Shown here: positions 1 through 6,745 of the stretch, in pieces
How the letters are laid out: each line of letters starts with the position of its first letter
How positions within the stretch are numbered: the stretch's first letter is position 1
Assembly: GCA_958436475.1 (NCBI GenBank)
Contig: CAUBKG010000050.1
Coordinates: 1-15,349, forward strand
Source of the DNA: an uncultured Clostridia bacterium
GTDB lineage: Bacteria > Bacillota > Clostridia > Oscillospirales > Acutalibacteraceae
DNA length: 15,349 bases
Direction: 5' to 3'
Made by a program: the position numbers and the translations under genes
Notes under the pieces: model-generated
The model's database searches: none
Told to the model about the DNA's origin: nothing
Seen by the model: only the letters and a program-made list of their open reading frames with translations

Positions 1-233
1 ATCGCGGGAAAAGAGCCGTTTCTCAGGCGATTTATCCCTATCGCGCGTCAGCCTACAAGCAGAACAAAAACTATTTTTCACCGTGGAAGGTGCTGTTTTC
101 GATGCAACGCAAGGAAGTTTTCCGCTGGCGCCCTTTGTGGTTGCCAAGGAAAAACGACGAGGCAGTGCGCGAAAAAAGCTCTTCCAGCGGAAAGGCTTCC
201 TTCCCTTGAGCCGACTAATGCACAGGCTTTTTT
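1..233. other. Non-coding left edge with one copy of a dispersed repeat
   Basis: No convincing gene is visible on either strand. Short open frames exist, but none has a ribosome binding site or a recognisable family. Positions 38-55 are repeated exactly in inverse orientation at 9168-9185, and the A/T-rich sequence that follows each copy is also similar, so this stretch probably belongs to a dispersed intergenic repeat. I see no clear rho-independent terminator for the lipid kinase gene ending at 234. Confidence 0.5.
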
Positions 234-1199
234 CTATGCGCAGGGAACGCTCCTGATAGGGCCGGAGGCGTGCTTAGCTCCCGCCTGCTCCCATTTTTCC
301 GTGCACACGCCCGGAATCAGGAATTTAACGGCATGGGGCATTACTTCGAATGTGATTTCCCGGCAGCGGAACACTTCCCCATCCATGCAGACCGGGATCT
401 CCTCCCCGCAGGAAATTTTCATGCTTTTCCCGCGGAAATGGCGGCAGGCGGGGTGGTTTTCGAATGCCTCCCCCCTGCGGCAGGCACTGAGAAAAGAAGC
501 CAGCTGCCTGCGTGACGGCGATGCAATCAGATTGAATTCCAAAACACCGTCGTTCAGCACGGCGCGGGGCGCGGCGGTATAAATTCCGCCGAAGCACGGG
601 CCGTTCGCCGCCAGTGCGCCGAGGAATTCCCCGCGCACCGGAGGGCTGCTGTCCATGATGATCTCCATCTCCCGGCCGGTGAGATTCCAAAGCGAATAAA
701 CCATCGAAAGGCGGTAAGCGTTTTTCCCGCCGATCACGGCCATATCCCGCAGATGCGAAAAGGCGGCGGCGGTTTCTGCCTCCAGCCCCGCAGCACAGAG
801 GTTGGCGGCATACTGTTCTCCGGCCCGAATGATATCGATCGGCACCGAGGAGCCTCTCACCTGCTTCTCGACGCTGAGAAAGTCCGCGCCGCACCGGAAC
901 CAGCGCAGAAAATCGTTGGCGGTGCCGCAGGGAAACGCTCCCAGCTCCACATTTTCATAGCCGATGATCCCACCCAGCACCTCGAATATGGTTCCGTCTC
1001 CCCCGCAGGCGTATATCCTCACAGAGCCGCCCATGGACGCTTCTGCACGCGCAAGGCTCGCCGCATGACGCGGGTATTCGGTGAAATACACGCGATAGGC
1101 TCCGCCTGCTTCACGGAAATACGCTTCGATCTCGGGAACCAGCTTCTGCGCCGTTTTTCCATTTCCCGCCCGGGGATTCACAATAAATACATACCGCAC
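234..1199 (-). CDS. Diacylglycerol kinase family lipid kinase (YegS/DgkB-like)
   Basis: This is a soluble lipid kinase of the DAGK_cat family, which transfers the ATP gamma-phosphate to diacylglycerol or a related lipid at the inner face of the membrane. Seen: N-terminal VNPRAGNGK nucleotide-binding segment (residues 7-15), GGDGT signature (66-70), PCGTANDF motif (90-97) and a C-terminal beta-rich half with NDGVLEFNLI. Its length of 321 residues is normal for the family. An upstream GTG at 1208 is in frame, but it sits directly on the GGAG sequence. The GTG ending at 1199 has that GGAG eight bases upstream and gives the family-typical start MRYVFIVNPRAG, so I chose it. It lies 73 bases downstream of the methyltransferase gene, possibly co-transcribed. 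Family assignment is firm. Whether the substrate is diacylglycerol (DgkB role in phospholipid recycling) or another lipid cannot be read from sequence. Confidence 0.9.
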   Translation of the reverse strand: MRYVFIVNPRAGNGKTAQKLVPEIEAYFREAGGAYRVYFTEYPRHAASLARAEASMGGSVRIYACGGDGTIFEVLGGIIGYENVELGAFPCGTANDFLRWFRCGADFLSVEKQVRGSSVPIDIIRAGEQYAANLCAAGLEAETAAAFSHLRDMAVIGGKNAYRLSMVYSLWNLTGREMEIIMDSSPPVRGEFLGALAANGPCFGGIYTAAPRAVLNDGVLEFNLIASPSRRQLASFLSACRRGEAFENHPACRHFRGKSMKISCGEEIPVCMDGEVFRCREITFEVMPHAVKFLIPGVCTEKWEQAGAKHASGPIRSVPCA

Positions 1200-1236
1200 C
1201 GCGATCACTCCGAATAAGGAAAATCCATGTTTCTAA

Positions 1237-1255
1237 TTTGATCTCACGGATCAAA
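1237..1255 (-). promoter_or_regulatory. Small inverted repeat before the lipid kinase gene
   Basis: A perfect 7-bp inverted repeat (TTTGATC / GATCAAA, 5-base spacer) lies between the methyltransferase stop and the lipid kinase start. It is AT-rich and lacks a T-tract, so it is more like an operator or weak mRNA hairpin than a terminator. No function can be assigned. Confidence 0.3.
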
Positions 1256-1272
1256 AGCGCCCCATATCGTTA

Positions 1273-2394
1273 TTATGCCCCAAAATACTGATAAACCTGG
1301 CATTTGATCATGCCGTTATATATCTTGCGGCGCTTATCGGCGCTCTGCCCGAACAGCCCCTCAAAATTTTCGTGCGGGCTGATGATATGGTAGCTCCAGC
1401 CCCACCCCTTTTGAAACACACGCCCCATCGCACGGTAAAGCTCCTCCGCCTGCCGGATATCCAAAAGGCGTTCTCCATAGGGAGGATTGGTGATGACCGT
1501 TCCACGTTCGGAAAAGCGGGTAAATTCAGAAATATCCGCTTTCCGGAGCGAAATGCGTTTTTCCACGCCCGCCCGCTTCATATTTTTTTCCGTGAGCTCT
1601 AACGCATGCTCGTCTATATCCGACCCGAAGGCTTCAAAGTCGCAGTCCCGCCGGATGGCGTCGGCGGCACGCGTGCGCTCCTGCTTCCATATTTCTCCCG
1701 GAATACAGTCCCACCGCTCCGCCGCAAAGGAGCGGGATAACCCAGGCGCGATCTGCAAAGCAGAAAGCGCGCCCTCGATGAGGATCGTTCCGGAGCCGCA
1801 GAAGGGATCGTACAGGTTTGTATATCCCCGCACCCGCGCGAGTGTCACCATCGCCGCAGCCAGCGTCTCCTTGAGCGGCGCTTCCATAGACTGCGGACGA
1901 TACCCGCGTTTATGGAGGCCCTCGCCTGAGGTATCTAAAAAAATGCTGACCTGATCCTTCAAAATAGAAAAGCGGATCTGGCGGGTCGGCCCCGTTTCCT
2001 CGAACCAGTCGGTCCGATAGCTCTGCTTCAGGCGCTCGACCACAGCCTTTTTGATGATAGACTGGCAGTCCGGCACGCTGTGGAGCGTAGAATGGAGCGA
2101 ATATCCCTTCACCGGAAAGCGATCCAGGCTCCCGATCCATTCTTCAAAGGGGAGGCGCTTTGTGCCCTCGAACAGCTCTTCGAAGCTTGACGCCCGGAAG
2201 CTGCCGAGAAGAATCTGCACCCGTTCAGCGGTGCGCAGGCAGAGGTTTGCCCGCGCAAGGATCGATGCATCGCCCGAAAACAGCACTCTCCCGTTTTCCG
2301 CCCGGACCTCGGATGCACCCATAAATTTCAGTTCATTGGCCGCCAGCCCCTCCAGCCCTAACAGGCAGGTAGCGGCCATAGTAATATTCTGCAT
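1273..2394 (-). CDS. THUMP-domain class I SAM-dependent RNA methyltransferase (RlmL/YpsC-like)
   Basis: Probable rRNA guanine-N2 methyltransferase, related to the N-terminal half of E. coli RlmL and to B. subtilis YpsC, which modify 23S rRNA. Seen: a THUMP RNA-binding domain at roughly residues 45-155, the HKRGYR motif (161-166), SAM-binding motif I DPFCGSGT (196-203), an acidic motif (GSDID, 257-261) and catalytic motif IV NPPYGERL (303-310). NPPY is typical of enzymes that methylate exocyclic or ring nitrogens. Its 373 residues are the normal length for the single-domain Gram-positive form, whereas E. coli RlmL carries a second methyltransferase domain. The ATG is preceded by GGAGGGG at good spacing. 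The target base is inferred from the family, not visible here. Confidence 0.9.
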   Translation of the reverse strand: MQNITMAATCLLGLEGLAANELKFMGASEVRAENGRVLFSGDASILARANLCLRTAERVQILLGSFRASSFEELFEGTKRLPFEEWIGSLDRFPVKGYSLHSTLHSVPDCQSIIKKAVVERLKQSYRTDWFEETGPTRQIRFSILKDQVSIFLDTSGEGLHKRGYRPQSMEAPLKETLAAAMVTLARVRGYTNLYDPFCGSGTILIEGALSALQIAPGLSRSFAAERWDCIPGEIWKQERTRAADAIRRDCDFEAFGSDIDEHALELTEKNMKRAGVEKRISLRKADISEFTRFSERGTVITNPPYGERLLDIRQAEELYRAMGRVFQKGWGWSYHIISPHENFEGLFGQSADKRRKIYNGMIKCQVYQYFGA

Positions 2395-2424
2395 AAAGCC
2401 CCTCCGTTTGTTATCTTCTGTTTT

Positions 2425-2430
2425 ATTATA
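2425..2430 (-). promoter_or_regulatory. Extended -10 promoter for the RNA methyltransferase
   Basis: On the minus strand TGA-TATAAT is a consensus -10 with the TGN extension, about 30 bases upstream of the methyltransferase ATG. No good -35 is present at 17 bp, which is tolerable for extended -10 promoters. It lies in the decayed tail of the recombinase relic. Confidence 0.6.
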
Positions 2431-2752
2431 TCAAAAGCCAGAGGGAAAAGAAAGGCCGGGCGAAGATAAAGAAACCGAACAAATCCAAGTTTGAACCTTC
2501 AAGGGCCTCAAGGCTGACTGTTTCCTCTTTGTTTTTACCGTTGTATATGATTTTCAAATGATCGTCGAACACATAAATCGCATTGATAAAAGTATTAATG
2601 ATCTTCCTCTTGCCGTCCTGTCCGCTAATATCGACCTTGCGGTAGTTGGAAAGAGCCATTTTGTATTCGATCTCCGTATAGACAGGAAATTATATTTTCT
2701 CTTTGATGATTGCCGATTCGATACCCCGTTTTTGTTCTTCGACTTTGTTAAA
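2426..2752 (-). pseudogene. Relic of a serine recombinase C-terminus with in-frame stop
   Basis: The minus-strand reading frame encodes a segment typical of the C-terminal end of large serine recombinases (resolvase/invertase superfamily): a short coiled-coil-like stretch (NKVEEQKRGIESAIIKEKI), a TAA stop at 2690-2692, then in the same frame YTEIEYKMALSNYRKVDI, GKRKIINTFINAIYVFDD and a tail ending near SNLDLFG. In intact relatives this region is continuous. A single C-to-T change of CAA (Gln) would create the observed stop. The catalytic N-terminal domain is absent, so the gene is dead and truncated. The region is distinctly AT-rich compared with its neighbours, consistent with acquisition by transfer. 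The exact 5' limit of homology is uncertain because the frame runs back into a terminator-like hairpin at 2762-2800. The family assignment is from recognition of the sequence pattern, not a search. Confidence 0.75.
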
Positions 2753-2761
2753 GAAAACAAC

Positions 2762-2800
2762 AAACCCGAACGTTTCACCGATTGGTAAAAGTTCGGGTTT
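2762..2800 (-). terminator. Long terminator-like hairpin beside the recombinase relic
   Basis: The outer arms AAACCCGAAC and GTTCGGGTTT are perfectly complementary. Inside them another seven pairs (one G-T on the minus strand) continue around a 4-base loop, with one bulged C. On the minus strand the stem is followed by a T-rich run (TTGTTGTTTTCTTT). It fits a rho-independent terminator reading leftwards. No intact gene immediately upstream needs it, so it may be part of the remnant element. Confidence 0.65.
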
Positions 2801-2974
2801 GAATGCTTTGATCGGAGTAGAATGATAGGATTTCAACAAGCCAAAGGCGTACCCGCAAAAAGTTGGTAGCAAGCCGAAGCGTTGTGAGCGCGTTTACAAG
2901 CGAACAGCAAAGGCGCAGCGTGACTTTTTGCGGAGAGGAGGAGCGACGGCGTGAGTGAGCCGACGACCTTTCTT
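2801..2974. other. Structured non-coding stretch downstream of tRNA-Leu
   Basis: I see no gene here. An exact 11-bp inverted repeat, CCGCAAAAAGT at 2853-2863 and its complement at 2923-2933, encloses a 59-base interior of GC-rich, imperfectly repeated words. The block resembles an intergenic repeat unit. A stretch near 2818-2840 weakly resembles the 3' end of a tRNA. Confidence 0.4.
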
Positions 2975-3014
2975 AAAGAAAAGTCGTCGCGAACGATACA
3001 AAGTCCGCGACGAC
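2975..3014 (-). terminator. Rho-independent terminator of tRNA-Leu
   Basis: Minus strand: stem GTCGTCGCG / CGCGACGAC (3006-3014 with 2983-2991), a 14-base loop, then TTTTCTTT. The stem begins two bases after the encoded CCA of tRNA-Leu, so it should end that transcript. A third copy of the arm (CGACGAC, 2961-2967) could pair with the same 2983-2989 segment and form a competing hairpin. Confidence 0.75.
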
Positions 3015-3016
3015 GA

Positions 3017-3103
3017 TGGTGCGGATAACAGGACTTGAACCTGCATGAGCGTGAACTCACTAGAACCTGAATCTAGCGCGTCTGCCAATTCCGCCATATC
3101 CGC
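3017..3103 (-). tRNA. tRNA-Leu (anticodon CAG)
   Basis: The minus strand folds into a complete class II tRNA of 87 nt including the encoded CCA. The acceptor arms are GCGGATA and TATCCGC with discriminator A. The anticodon stem is CTAGA/TCTAG around the loop TTCAGGT, giving anticodon CAG (complement at 3067-3069), which reads CUG. A variable arm with TGAG/CTCA stem is present, as expected for leucine tRNAs, and the T-arm has TTCAAGT. It has its own promoter at 3215-3243 and a terminator right after CCA, so it appears to be a single-gene unit. Confidence 0.97.
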
Positions 3104-3176
3104 AGATTATTTCTTTTATTTTTACACGGAGTGAAATTTCTCCGAGGTGGAGCACACAGCTTAAACCCACATAAAA

Positions 3177-3213
3177 CTACCCGGCGGCAGATTTTCCTCT
3201 TACCGCTGGGTAG
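3177..3213 (-). terminator. Terminator of the penicillin-binding protein gene
   Basis: Arms at 3177-3187 and 3203-3213 pair over 11 positions (one imperfect on the minus strand) around a 15-base loop, and are followed on the minus strand by TTTTAT. It lies about 40 bases downstream of the PBP stop. The predicted start point of the tRNA promoter falls inside the first-transcribed arm, so transcripts begun there would lack half of the stem. Confidence 0.6.
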
Positions 3214-3214
3214 T

Positions 3215-3243
3215 ATCATAACACGGCCTCTTAAAAAAATCAA
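3215..3243 (-). promoter_or_regulatory. Promoter of tRNA-Leu
   Basis: Minus strand: -35 TTGATT (3238-3243), 17-bp spacer, -10 TATGAT (3215-3220). The predicted start near 3207-3209 gives the tRNA a 5' leader of about 105 nt. It sits between the PBP stop codon and the PBP terminator. Confidence 0.7.
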
Positions 3244-3252
3244 GTATTTCTT

Positions 3253-4839
3253 TCAGGAAAAATCATTTATTCTGTCTGCAATCTGTTTAAATAAAGGGCC
3301 GCACGAGCCGCCGCCTGAACGCCCGTTTTCCAATGTGACCACCACCACGTATTTGGGGCTATATGCCGGAAAAAAGCCGGAAAACCAGGTCTGCAAAATG
3401 TTTTTTCCTTCGATGAAGCTGCCCGTCTGGGCGGTGGCGGTTTTCACCCCTGCGCCGCCGGCCTCCGGCAGGCCCGTTCGTCCGAGGCCGGTTTCCGCCG
3501 TATAAATCATACAGTGCATCAGCGTTTCTGCTGTTTCCTGTGAAAAAGCACGGCGCGGCGTATGGGCTTCCCCGCCCTGCTCTGCGGTAATCTTTCCGTC
3601 TTCTATCGTACCCTTCACACAGCTTACCGGCGTATACTCTCCGCCGTTTGTGATTGCCTGCACCATCTGTGCAATCTGAATGGGCGTTGCCATCAGTTCT
3701 CCCTGCCCAAAAGAAAAATTTGCAAAGGCAATGGGGTTTTGCAGCGTTTTTTCACTGGGAAGGTTTCCGGGATCGGAGCTGATTCCCTCGCAGAGCATGG
3801 TGGAGGTGCCGAATCCCAAACGGCCCGCCATGTTCAAAACATTCTTCGCCCCTACCTGCTGGGCCAGATTGATAAAATAGCAGTTGCAGGATTCGCCGAT
3901 CGCCGTCTGCAGGTTCACCGTTCCGTGGCTTTTTTCCTCAGCGCAGTGGAACACCTTGCCGTTTACTTCAATATGGTCCTTACAGGTGTATGTGTAATCT
4001 GGCGAAATTCCCTGCTCGAGCGCTGCCGCCGCCACACACAGCTTAAATACCGAGCCTACACTGTAAGCGTTGCACACACGGTTCAAAAGGGGACTGTCTT
4101 TCCCATTCAGCGCGGCGGCGATCGCATCGGGATTAAAGAAAGGCGCGCTGGACGCCGCGCGCAGCTCGCCTGTTTTAGCATCCAGCACCACGACCGCGCC
4201 GGGCTTGCCGCTGTTGCGGAGTACTTCATCGGTGACGAGCTGAATCCGCGAGTCGATGGTGGTAACGAGCCCGTCCTCCGTCTCGTAAGCGCTGTGGCGC
4301 ACGGTCGTATCTGCGCCGGAGAGTATCCTGCCCTTCGCATCAATATGGTAAGATACGGTAAGATCCGCTCCGGCGGCGGACAGCAGAGCGTCATACGCTT
4401 TTTCGAGGCCGCTCGCCCCCTTTCGGTCCCCATCCAGATAGCCGATCAAATGGGACGCGGGCTGGGCGCTCTGGTAACGGTCCGTCAGGGTGATGCGCCG
4501 GGCAAAATCTCCGGGAGACGCGGCAGAATCGAGCACCACCGGAACGCCGCTTTGAAGGGATTTTATCATGCTTTCCGAAAGGCCTGCCTGCTTTGCATAC
4601 GATATGGAGCTGAGCCCCGGCAAAAGCACGGTTTTCTCCTCCTTTCTCTGATTGACGAGAGGGGTCAGGTGGCAGTCGTAAATCATGCCGCGGGAGGTAT
4701 CTGCCACAAAGTTCCGGTTGCTTTGCTGAGAGGCCACCGCCGAATACTCTTCCGATGTGGAGATCTGAAACAGGCGCAGGATCACCACCAGAAAGCAGCA
4801 GAACAGCAGAAAAAACACGCCGACGGATCGTTTGGCCAT
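3253..4839 (-). CDS. Class B penicillin-binding protein (PBP2/SpoVD-like transpeptidase)
   Basis: Monofunctional D,D-transpeptidase that cross-links peptidoglycan outside the membrane, normally partnered with a SEDS glycosyltransferase. Seen: one N-terminal membrane anchor (residues 6-24), an RGMIYD pedestal motif (50-55), and a C-terminal transpeptidase domain from about residue 195. Catalytic motifs: SVFK with nucleophile Ser263 and Lys266, SCN (317-319), then KTA (466-468) where the family normally has KTG/KSG. The conserved SFGQGELMATPIQIA block (376-390) is intact. No C-terminal PASTA domain is present. Its 528 residues are on the short side for the class. ATG is preceded by GGAAGG. No SEDS, mre or spo gene lies nearby, so elongation, division or sporulation role cannot be decided from context. 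Confidence 0.9.
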   Translation of the reverse strand: MAKRSVGVFFLLFCCFLVVILRLFQISTSEEYSAVASQQSNRNFVADTSRGMIYDCHLTPLVNQRKEEKTVLLPGLSSISYAKQAGLSESMIKSLQSGVPVVLDSAASPGDFARRITLTDRYQSAQPASHLIGYLDGDRKGASGLEKAYDALLSAAGADLTVSYHIDAKGRILSGADTTVRHSAYETEDGLVTTIDSRIQLVTDEVLRNSGKPGAVVVLDAKTGELRAASSAPFFNPDAIAAALNGKDSPLLNRVCNAYSVGSVFKLCVAAAALEQGISPDYTYTCKDHIEVNGKVFHCAEEKSHGTVNLQTAIGESCNCYFINLAQQVGAKNVLNMAGRLGFGTSTMLCEGISSDPGNLPSEKTLQNPIAFANFSFGQGELMATPIQIAQMVQAITNGGEYTPVSCVKGTIEDGKITAEQGGEAHTPRRAFSQETAETLMHCMIYTAETGLGRTGLPEAGGAGVKTATAQTGSFIEGKNILQTWFSGFFPAYSPKYVVVVTLENGRSGGGSCGPLFKQIADRINDFS

Positions 4840-5161
4840 AGGGTTCCTTCCCTTCCAAAGTTATCACTATTATTTTGGCCATAAAACAAAATCTGATACG
4901 CTTTTTCTGCAATGATAAAGCCCCGAGGCATGGAAACCCCAAGGCTTTACAAGATTATTTTTCTTCCCACTGAAAATCAGATATTTCCTCACAAAAATCC
5001 CAGAGAAACGCGTCAGAGAGGAAAGGCCCCGGCCGGCAATTGAGGCGATACCTCCCGCAAAGCAATACCGGAAGAACTGAATAAATGTGTTTTCCGTATC
5101 ACCCCGGAACAGCTATCCCAGCTTTCTGTTCTTGCGTATATCCTCCGCTTCCGAAAGGCCG
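4840..5161. other. Leader region between oxidoreductase and PBP genes
   Basis: No gene is visible in these 322 bases. Open frames on the plus strand are short, lack family resemblance and overlap the oxidoreductase C-terminus. The only strong structure is the hairpin at 4916-4949. The PBP ribosome binding site GGAAGG is at the left end. No clear consensus promoter for the PBP could be placed. Confidence 0.5.
4916..4949 (-). terminator. Hairpin upstream of PBP, probable terminator or leader element
   Basis: On the minus strand TAAAGCC pairs with GGCTTTA, and the stem continues through six more pairs (three G-U) to an 8-base loop. The plus strand would have mismatches at these positions, so the structure favours leftward RNA. 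The sequence after the stem is only mildly T-rich (ATCATT), so terminator is the likelier but not certain reading. It would close the membrane protein/oxidoreductase transcript. Confidence 0.45.
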
Positions 5162-6727
5162 TTACTGCTCATGCTTCTCCTCGTGGTATTCTTTCTCGGT
5201 GTTTACGCTCCAGATGTTGCTCTTATCCTTCCGGCCGGTGAGGATATTTTCCACCGTCTCAAAAGAGGTAACCATGGAATGATCCATGTTATTGTACCGA
5301 TGCTGGCCGTTTCGCCCCACGCAGTACAGATTATCGAACCGGTTTAAGAAGGAAACGATGCTGCCCATATCCTGATACGTGTCAAAATAGGCCGGATATG
5401 CTTTTTTCACCTTTTCCCGATGAGAATCCTTCACATCCGACGCGGAGTCGATGACTCCCATTGATACGAGCTCCTTCACCGCATACTCGATGCACGCTTC
5501 ATCCGTCATGTTCCAGAACTCGTCCCCCTCATCGCAGAAATATTCGAGGCCGATCCACACCGTATGCTCCGCGTCCTTAACCATATACGGCGACCAGTTA
5601 TTGAAAATCTGAATTCGTCCCAGCTTCACGCCGGTATCCTGCACATAAATCCAGCAGTCCGGCACAATGTTTCCGAGGGTTTTCATATCCGTTTCGTTTT
5701 TGAGATTCAGCCTGTCTACAAGAAGGCCGACCGTTACAAAATCACGGTACGGCAGGCCATCGGCGGCCGCGGCGATATCCGCCGGCACATCGTTCATTCC
5801 GCCTATGAGGTCCTTGACCGGCATGGAGGAGATAAAAATATCCCCACCGATCTCAGCGGTAATCCCGTCTTCTTCCACGCGCAGGCTTTCGATCCTGTTT
5901 GTGCCGTTTGTTTGAACTCCCGTAACCCGGCAGTTTCTAACGATCTTCCCGCCCATCTCTTCAATATGCGCCGCAGCCGCTTCCCAGAGGTGGCCGGGTC
6001 CGAATTTCGGATAATAAAATTCCTCGATCAGCGAGGTTTCCACCCGGCGGTTCTTTTTTCCCGGCACAAGCTTTGAAAACACATCCTTAATGATGGCGGA
6101 AATCGAAAGCCCTTTCACACGCTGCGAGCCCCAATCGGCGGAAATTTCCCGCGGATGCCTGCCCCAGAGCTTTTCGGTGTATCCTTCAAAAAACATGCTG
6201 TAAAGCGTTTTGCCGAAACGGTTGATATAAAAGTTCTCCAGAGAATCCTCCGGCTTTTTTACCACGCAGGATTTTAGATAGCTGCAGCCCGATTTCACGG
6301 TGGAAGCAAGTCCCATGTTTTTGAAGGTTTGAGGCTTCATGGAAATCGGATAATCGAAAAACTTATGTCTGTAATAGATGCGGGATACCCGGTTCCTCAC
6401 AAGCATCACTTCGTCTGTTTTTTCCGGGTCGGGGCCGCCTTCGTGCAATTTCTTTTCACGGTGCAAGAGGATATCGTCAAAGGAGGGGCTCCCCTGTGTG
6501 GGCATGATTTCCTCCCACCATTGGGTTACACGCTCGTCCTTTGAAAAGAACCGGTGCCCGCCGATATCCATCCGGTTGCCGTTGTACCGCACGGTTTTGG
6601 AGATGCCGCCGATATCGCCGCTTTCTTCCAGAATCGTGACGCGATAGTCCTCCGGCGCTTTTTTCAGAAGCTCGTAGCCGGCGGTCAGCCCCGCAGGGCC
6701 CGCACCTATAATGATGACTTCTTTCAT
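5162..6727 (-). CDS. NAD(P)/FAD-dependent oxidoreductase (UDP-galactopyranose mutase/HemY-like)
   Basis: FAD-binding amine-oxidoreductase-superfamily protein of unknown substrate. Seen: an N-terminal dinucleotide fold with GAGPAG (8-13), an acidic residue ending the second strand (EE at 34-35), GGIS (40-43), the substrate-side DIGGHRFFSKD region (54-64) and a C-terminal FAD-contacting segment around YCVGRNGQHRYNNMDHS, near residue 480. Its 521 residues fit the bacterial group often found beside membrane glycosyltransferases. Here it starts 18 bases after the membrane protein gene, with AAGGAG before its ATG, so the two are surely co-transcribed. Known relatives include UDP-galactopyranose mutase and protoporphyrinogen oxidase. 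Since no haem genes are nearby and the partner is a membrane protein of glycosyltransferase type, a lipid-linked or nucleotide-sugar substrate is the better inference. Confidence 0.75.
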   Translation of the reverse strand: MKEVIIIGAGPAGLTAGYELLKKAPEDYRVTILEESGDIGGISKTVRYNGNRMDIGGHRFFSKDERVTQWWEEIMPTQGSPSFDDILLHREKKLHEGGPDPEKTDEVMLVRNRVSRIYYRHKFFDYPISMKPQTFKNMGLASTVKSGCSYLKSCVVKKPEDSLENFYINRFGKTLYSMFFEGYTEKLWGRHPREISADWGSQRVKGLSISAIIKDVFSKLVPGKKNRRVETSLIEEFYYPKFGPGHLWEAAAAHIEEMGGKIVRNCRVTGVQTNGTNRIESLRVEEDGITAEIGGDIFISSMPVKDLIGGMNDVPADIAAAADGLPYRDFVTVGLLVDRLNLKNETDMKTLGNIVPDCWIYVQDTGVKLGRIQIFNNWSPYMVKDAEHTVWIGLEYFCDEGDEFWNMTDEACIEYAVKELVSMGVIDSASDVKDSHREKVKKAYPAYFDTYQDMGSIVSFLNRFDNLYCVGRNGQHRYNNMDHSMVTSFETVENILTGRKDKSNIWSVNTEKEYHEEKHEQ

Positions 6728-6745
6728 AATAGACTCCTTATTTTA

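Noticed and set aside
3..209. Plus-strand open frame entering from the left edge
   Set aside because: No recognisable motif. It contains the dispersed repeat and runs against the direction of all genes. It may be the end of a gene from outside, but nothing supports that.
1200..1208. GTG at 1208 as start of the lipid kinase
   Set aside because: The GGAG sequence overlaps this GTG, leaving no spacing. The GTG ending at 1199 has the correct distance and a family-typical N-terminus.
2459..2659. Calling the 77-codon frame a real small protein
   Set aside because: Its first 60 codons match the C-terminus of serine recombinases and the frame continues upstream past a single stop, so it is a relic.
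2818..2842. tRNA-like 3' end (T-loop and acceptor-like pattern) on the minus strand
   Set aside because: The T-stem does not pair, the loop has TTGAAAT in place of TTCAAAT, and no CCA or 5' half exists. Mentioned only as a possible attachment-site scar.
3562..4884. A 440-codon plus-strand open frame opposite the PBP gene
   Set aside because: It is the antisense shadow of a clearly recognised PBP, has no family resemblance, and crosses the PBP start into its leader.
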